Of a DNA stretch of 9,252 nucleotides, positions 6,361 to 9,252 are shown one piece after another. The stretch lies in the NCBI GenBank assembly GCA_046723735.1, contig JBKOVB010000145.1:1-9252 (forward strand), written 5' to 3'. Within the stretch, counting starts at the first letter, position 1. The number at the start of each line of letters is the position of its first letter. The DNA comes from RYN-111 sp046723735 (GTDB lineage: Bacteria; Actinomycetota; Actinomycetes; Mycobacteriales; SCTD01). A program made the translations under genes and the position numbers. The notes under the pieces were generated by a model. That model saw only the letters and a program-made list of their open reading frames with translations. It was not told the origin of the DNA and did no database searches.

Positions 6361-6912
6361 CTTGCTCGACCGCCCGCTCAGCGCATCCCGGACCCGGTCC
6401 ACCAGCCCCACGCCGGGCGCGAGGATCTTGTTCATCGGCGGCGTGTCCGGCGAGGACGGGTGGGGCCGGGTCGGCGCCATCTTCTTCGCCCGCGTGAGCT
6501 TCTCGCCCAGCTCCTCCAGCTGGCCCGGGTTGGTCTGCCGGGCGAGCAACGGGAACAGCTGCCCCTCTTCCTCCTCGACGTGCGACCGCACGTCCGTCAT
6601 GAGCGTGCGAAGCGTGGGGCCGAACTCGATGTTGTCGCCGCTCATCCGCTCCAGGTCCTTCAGCGTCCGCTCGATCTCCCGGTGGTCGTCGAGCTCCTCG
6701 GACACCATGGCGTCGCCGCCCGGCAGGTGGTCCTTCGCGAACGGGTAGAGGTACTGCTCCTCCGCCACGGCATGGCGCACCAGCTCGATGGTGATCTCGT
6801 CCGCGAGCTCCTTGAGGCGTGCGGGATCGGTCATCGCCGCCTCCGCCTGCGCGAACATCGCCTCCACCTCACGGTGGTCGTGAGTCAGGACAGTGATGGC
6901 GTCCTCGGCCAT
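6355..6912 (-). CDS. Hemerythrin HHE-domain protein
   Basis: A 185-residue cytosolic four-helix-bundle protein expected to bind a di-iron centre and sense or handle O2, NO or reactive oxygen. Likely iron ligands are in the right order and spacing: His11/His13 (THDHREVE), His47 and Glu51 (RHAVAEEQYLYP), His77 (DDHREIE) and His111 with Glu115 (SHVEEEEGQLFP). The HHE domain fills residues 5-125; the remaining 60 residues are a charged, Pro-rich tail with no known domain, longer than in minimal hemerythrins. Start ATG 6912 has GGAG upstream. It is divergent from the CBS gene and driven by a near-perfect GTTT-N15-GGGTAC promoter. Whether it binds oxygen reversibly or acts as a repair or sensor protein cannot be told from sequence. 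Confidence 0.92.
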   Translation of the reverse strand: MAEDAITVLTHDHREVEAMFAQAEAAMTDPARLKELADEITIELVRHAVAEEQYLYPFAKDHLPGGDAMVSEELDDHREIERTLKDLERMSGDNIEFGPTLRTLMTDVRSHVEEEEGQLFPLLARQTNPGQLEELGEKLTRAKKMAPTRPHPSSPDTPPMNKILAPGVGLVDRVRDALSGRSSKA

Positions 6913-6945
6913 GACACTTCTCCTTCCCGGTCAGGGTCTCAGCGG

Positions 6946-6970
6946 GTACCCGCGGCCTCGGCGTGCAAAC
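6946..6970 (-). promoter_or_regulatory. Sigma-B/F-type promoter for the hemerythrin gene
   Basis: On the minus strand: GTTT (6970-6967), 15 bases, GGGTAC (6951-6946). The -10 sits in the perfect palindrome GCGGGTACCCGC. Confidence 0.75.
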
Positions 6971-6991
6971 CCGGGCCCTGCCGCTGCAGCG

Positions 6992-7016
6992 GTTTGCGCG
7001 CGGGGGACCCGGGTAC
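6992..7016 (+). promoter_or_regulatory. Sigma-B/F-type promoter for the CBS operon
   Basis: GTTT (6992-6995), 15 bases, GGGTAC (7011-7016), about 38 bases before the ATG. It mirrors the hemerythrin promoter about position 6981. Confidence 0.75.
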
Positions 7017-7054
7017 CCGCTGCCACGAGGGGGCTGAGCCGGTGAGAGAGAGCC

Positions 7055-7480
7055 ATGAGCCACACGCTGAGAGACGTCATGACACGTGACCCCGTGTGCC
7101 TGCCCGTGTCAGCGAGCGCGGCAGATGCTGCGCGCCAGATGGCCCTGCACGAGATCGGCGACGTGGTTGTCGTGGACGACGACAGCAGCGCCCTCGTCGG
7201 TCTCGTCACGGATCGGGACCTGGTCGTGCGGGTGATCGCGATGGACCACGACGCCAAGGCCGCACCGCTGGGTGATGTGTGCACGCGCGAGGTCGTCTCC
7301 CTGTCGCCGCAGGACAGCGTCGAGGATGCGGTGACGTTGATGCGCACGCACGCGATACGTCGTATGCCGGTGGTGCAGGACGGCAAGCCGGTCGGCCTGG
7401 TCACTCTCGGCGACCTGTCGCTGGACCGCGATCCGACGTCGGTCCTGGCCGACATCAGCCGCGCGCCGAGCAACTCGTGA
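7055..7480 (+). CDS. Tandem CBS-domain protein, Hrp1-like
   Basis: A 141-residue stand-alone protein made of two CBS motifs, at about residues 8-62 and 74-130, forming one Bateman module. Typical landmarks are RDVMTRDP at the start, then HEIGDVVVVDDD and GLVTDRDLVVRV in the first copy, and HAIRRMPVVQDGKPVGLVTLGDL in the second. CBS pairs bind adenine nucleotides and report energy state. Length and arrangement match M. tuberculosis Hrp1 (Rv2626c, about 143 residues), a hypoxia-induced DosR-regulon protein, but ligand and partner are unknown. ATG 7055 is the first start after the promoter; the ribosome site is only a purine-rich GGTGAGAGAGAG. The gene ends in a GTGA overlap with the next reading frame, so the two are translationally coupled. 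Confidence 0.92.
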   Translation: MSHTLRDVMTRDPVCLPVSASAADAARQMALHEIGDVVVVDDDSSALVGLVTDRDLVVRVIAMDHDAKAAPLGDVCTREVVSLSPQDSVEDAVTLMRTHAIRRMPVVQDGKPVGLVTLGDLSLDRDPTSVLADISRAPSNS

Positions 7481-7749
7481 GGCCCGAGGAGCGGGCGGCC
7501 CGCGAAGACGGCCGACCCGGCTACCACGACCCGACGCGAGCACTGGGCGGCACGCCGGCTCTGTCCCCGCTGGGCCTGCGGCTCAAGCTGGCCGTCTTCG
7601 GGCTGGCCGTGTCGCTCGTCGGCTTCGTCCTGTTCGCCTTCGCGCTCGACCTGTGGCCCATCGCGATCGCGTTCCTGGCGATCGCGGTGACGTCGGTCGT
7701 GGATCTCGTGGTCATCCAACGCCGGCGGCGCCGCGGCGAGCCGGCTTGA
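7477..7749 (+). CDS. Small two-helix membrane protein (DUF6343-like)
   Basis: A 90-residue protein read from a GTG at 7477 that overlaps the TGA of the CBS gene by three bases (GTGA). A polar N-terminus of about 35 residues contains ALSPLGLRLKLAVFG, similar to the SPLRLRLxLAxFG signature of actinobacterial DUF6343 proteins. Two hydrophobic helices at about 38-56 and 60-80 follow, then a basic tail (QRRRRRGE), which by the positive-inside rule puts both ends in the cytoplasm. Function unknown. Coupling to the CBS gene suggests a shared role, perhaps as membrane partner, which is inference. No strong ribosome site is needed given the overlap. Confidence 0.75.
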   Translation: MRPEERAAREDGRPGYHDPTRALGGTPALSPLGLRLKLAVFGLAVSLVGFVLFAFALDLWPIAIAFLAIAVTSVVDLVVIQRRRRRGEPA

Positions 7750-7770
7750 TCGTCGTACCGGTGACGACAG

Positions 7771-7795
7771 GGTTACACCGCGGCACCTCGGGTAC
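7771..7795 (+). promoter_or_regulatory. Sigma-B/F-type promoter for the 52-residue hydrophobic protein
   Basis: GGTT (7771-7774), 15 bases, GGGTAC (7790-7795). The -10 lies inside a CCTCGG/CCGAGG inverted repeat (7786-7803). A second GGGTAC at 7828-7833 has no good -35. The leader to the ATG is about 125 bases and otherwise featureless. Confidence 0.65.
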
Positions 7796-7929
7796 CACCG
7801 AGGATGTCGGCACCGGGAACCCCCCGGGGGTACGACGAAGGCGGGCCTCGAGCGACCGAAGGGTTTGCTGACTCGGCTCGCGTGGCTCGACGAGGGAATC
7901 CCGCCGAGCTGGACCGAAGGAGGTTGGCG

Positions 7930-8088
7930 ATGGGTCTCGTCCTGTTGGTGCTGCTGCTCGCGTTGGTGCTCGGCGGGCTCGGCTTCGCGGTCCATTGGCT
8001 GTGGTGGATCGCGATCATCCTCCTCGTCGCCTGGCTCGTCGGGTTCGCGCTGCGCTCGGGTGAGGGCTCGCGCTGGTATCGCTGGTAG
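7930..8088 (+). CDS. Very small hydrophobic membrane protein
   Basis: A 52-residue protein, almost all membrane: hydrophobic helices at about 2-18 and 22-40 joined by GGLGFAVHWLWW, then a charged tail ending in SRWYRW. ATG 7930 is chosen because AAGGAGG stands six bases upstream; an in-frame extension from 7804 adds 42 residues of unstructured Arg/Gly-rich sequence that would run through the leader. Such mini-proteins with a WYRW-type ending are common, uncharacterised and stress-induced in actinobacteria as far as I recall. Its own stress-type promoter and a strong terminator make it a single-gene unit, which argues that this short frame is real. Confidence 0.82.
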   Translation: MGLVLLVLLLALVLGGLGFAVHWLWWIAIILLVAWLVGFALRSGEGSRWYRW

Positions 8089-8108
8089 CCCGGCTTCCCG
8101 GTACGACG

Positions 8109-8136
8109 ACGGCCACCCGCGAGAGCAGGTGGCCGT
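8109..8136 (+). terminator. Intrinsic terminator, probably bidirectional
   Basis: ACGGCCACC (8109-8117) pairs perfectly with GGTGGCCGT (8128-8136) across a 10-base loop, followed by TTCGTTCT. It lies between the convergent hydrophobic-protein and receiver-like genes, 20 bases from each stop. Confidence 0.85.
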
Positions 8137-8156
8137 TTCGTTCTGTGGCGGTGCGC

Positions 8157-8753
8157 TCAGCCGGCCAACCGTGCGGCGAGATCGGCGGCCAGCTCGGCAG
8201 GGGGCGTGTCGCGCGTGTAGACCACGGCAGCCCCTGCCGCCAGGAGCTGCTCGCGGGCGTTGCTCGTCTCGGCCTGCAGGGCGATCACGGTGGACGGGCA
8301 GAATTGGCGGACGTCGCGCACGACGTCCAGCGGCGCCAGCCAGGGCAGGCGGGCCTCCATCAGCAGCGCGTCGGGCTGCTCGACCAGCGCCAGCCCGAGC
8401 GCGGTCGCCCCGTCTTCGGCAGTGCCCACCAGCGCCACGCCGCGCTCCTGCAGGCACGCCGCGACGCGCTCGCGCATCCAGGAGCTGCGGTGGACGATCA
8501 CCGCGCACGGCACCGCAGGATCTGTGCGTGTGCCGTTCCGACGCGCGAGGCAGGCCTGGAGGGCGGACTCGGCTCGCTGCAGCCCGGCGACCTGGCGCCG
8601 CGCGTCCATCTGGCTCTCCCGGTCCGTGACCGCGTCCAGGATGGCTTCCACCCGCTGCCTCATGTCGGTCCTCCAGGCCGTCAAGGCCTCGGAGCGCTCC
8701 GCGACCAGGCGCATTCCGCCGGCGGCTGGGTCCATCGCGGTGTTCATGGCCAT
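8157..8753 (-). CDS. Response-regulator-like protein with degenerate receiver domain
   Basis: A 198-residue cytosolic protein. Residues 15-75 are helical, charged and possibly coiled-coil; residues 83-198 follow the receiver (CheY-like) pattern. The key positions are altered: the acidic pair after strand 1 is His88-Arg89 (VIVHRSS), the phosphoacceptor Asp is Glu133 (PDALLMEARLP), the switch Thr/Ser is Gln160 (IALQAE), and the conserved Lys is Arg181 (YTRDTPPAEL). It should therefore not be phosphorylated; Glu133 may mimic the active state. No DNA-binding or enzymatic output domain is present, so it may act by protein contact, perhaps dimerising through the N-terminal helix. The start ATG 8753 has GGAGG five bases upstream; a GTG at 8771 would overlap that site. 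No stress-type promoter is evident; a small CCGGA/TCCGG repeat (8794-8808) lies about 45 bases upstream. Confidence 0.8.
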   Translation of the reverse strand: MAMNTAMDPAAGGMRLVAERSEALTAWRTDMRQRVEAILDAVTDRESQMDARRQVAGLQRAESALQACLARRNGTRTDPAVPCAVIVHRSSWMRERVAACLQERGVALVGTAEDGATALGLALVEQPDALLMEARLPWLAPLDVVRDVRQFCPSTVIALQAETSNAREQLLAAGAAVVYTRDTPPAELAADLAARLAG

Positions 8754-8894
8754 CGACACCTCCTGCGTCACGTGTCCGTGCCCCGCCGATTCCCCGGAAC
8801 GGCTCCGGTGATGCCACCCCCAGGCTTGTTCGCCGTGCGGGTAGGAAGAAGTGGCGTCGAGGCGAGGAGCGTCTGACCGACTCCCGGCACGCCA

Positions 8895-8923
8895 GCGGCC
8901 GCCCGCGCAGAGCGGGCGGCCGC
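8895..8923 (-). terminator. Strong hairpin downstream of the DUF6458 gene
   Basis: GCGGCCGCCCGC (8895-8906) and GCGGGCGGCCGC (8912-8923) form a perfect 12-bp stem with a 5-base loop, 18 bases past the stop of the minus-strand DUF6458 gene. No T-tract follows, as is common for actinobacterial terminators. Confidence 0.7.
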
Positions 8924-8941
8924 GAGTCGTCGTCGAGTTGT

Positions 8942-9169
8942 TCAGTACCGGTGGACGACCTCGTCCGGCGCGCGGTGCTCGACCACGTCCGTGCGGCGCT
9001 CACGCCACGGCGCCCACACGAGCGTGCTCACGGCCAGCCCGATGACTCCGACCACCATCAGGATCACGCCGATCGCGTGCAGGTTCCAGGAGCCGTAGTC
9101 GGACCGGTCCAGACCGTACCGAAGCACGGCACCCGCGGCGATGAGAAGGATGCTCGCTCCGAAGCCCAT
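8942..9169 (-). CDS. DUF6458 family small membrane protein
   Basis: A 75-residue protein with two helices, about 4-18 and 32-52. It begins MGFGASILLIAAGAVLRYGL and has NLHAIGVILMVVGVIGL in the second helix, the pattern of actinobacterial DUF6458 proteins, followed by a Trp/Arg-rich juxtamembrane segment (WAPWRERR) and a polar tail. Function unknown. ATG 9169 is well supported by AGGAGG upstream. The gene stands alone between its own promoter and a 12-bp hairpin. Confidence 0.88.
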   Translation of the reverse strand: MGFGASILLIAAGAVLRYGLDRSDYGSWNLHAIGVILMVVGVIGLAVSTLVWAPWRERRTDVVEHRAPDEVVHRY

Positions 9170-9206
9170 CGTGACCTCCTGGTGTCAGGGATTGTTCAAC
9201 ATCGAG

Positions 9207-9231
9207 ATACCCCGGCGTTCGTCGATCACAC
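9207..9231 (-). promoter_or_regulatory. Sigma-B/F-type promoter for the DUF6458 gene
   Basis: On the minus strand: GTGT (9231-9228), 15 bases, GGGTAT (9212-9207). One mismatch to GTTT in the -35; spacing identical to the other promoters in the window. Confidence 0.6.
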
Positions 9232-9252
9232 CCGTCAGCGCAACCGCGCCAC

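Noticed and set aside
7003..7018. DosR-like GGGACCCGGGTACCC at the CBS promoter
   Set aside because: Only about 8 of 13 informative positions match, and the bases are accounted for by the GGGTAC -10 palindrome.
7752..7770. Small hairpin (GTCGT/ACGAC) after the DUF6343-like gene as terminator
   Set aside because: Stem of about 5 bp with no T-tract; too weak to call.
8839..8844. GGGTAG on the plus strand
   Set aside because: No -35 at the right spacing and no credible plus-strand gene downstream.
6931..9003. 690-codon open frame on the minus strand
   Set aside because: It runs antisense to the CBS, DUF6343-like and hydrophobic genes, is Arg/Pro-rich with no domain, and is the usual stop-poor shadow in GC-rich DNA.
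1..9252. tRNA, rRNA, CRISPR array, insertion sequence or integrase
   Set aside because: I looked for clover-leaf tails, regular spaced repeats, transposase-like frames and terminal inverted repeats and found none.

Overview
This is a very GC-rich window (all coding regions strongly favour G or C in the third codon position), most likely from an actinobacterium. The gene content supports that: an F420-dependent luciferase-like oxidoreductase of the G6PDH family, DUF6458 and DUF6343-like small membrane proteins, a Yx(FWY)xxD lipoprotein, and sigma-B/sigma-F-type promoters. I would guess a Micrococcales member (Cellulomonas or a relative), but the genus is inference.

Layout. (1) Positions 1-2611, minus: a cation-transporting P-type ATPase of the bacterial Ca2+ type, cut at its C-terminus by the left edge. 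(2) 2612-3333: about 720 bases without an intact gene. It holds a pair of inverted, nearly identical 16-mers resembling mycobacterial DosR boxes, and a decayed remnant of an FtsX-like ABC permease. (3) 3334-4466, plus: a secreted lipoprotein, then a four-helix membrane protein of EXPERA/TMEM97 type. (4) 4423-5299, minus: a DUF2231 membrane protein and a small cysteine-rich protein. (5) 5386-6342, plus: the F420 oxidoreductase. (6) 6355-6912, minus: a hemerythrin-like protein. (7) 7055-7749, plus: a two-CBS-domain protein and a translationally coupled small membrane protein. (8) 7930-8088, plus: a 52-residue hydrophobic protein followed by a strong hairpin terminator. (9) 8157-8753, minus: a degenerate receiver-domain protein. 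(10) 8942-9169, minus: a DUF6458 protein.

What ties the window together is regulation. Seven transcription units carry the same promoter architecture: a G(G/T)TT-like -35 element, exactly 15 bases, and a GGGTAC/GGGTAT/GGGTAG -10 element. This is the form known for actinobacterial sigma-B/sigma-F general-stress promoters. The ATPase lacks it and instead has the DosR-like pair. A Ca2+-type P-ATPase (CtpF-like), a Hrp1-like CBS protein, a di-iron hemerythrin protein and an F420 enzyme side by side recall the mycobacterial hypoxia/dormancy response. I therefore read the window as a stress/low-oxygen survival cluster with many small, poorly characterised envelope proteins. The shared promoter is visible in the sequence; the dormancy role is inference.
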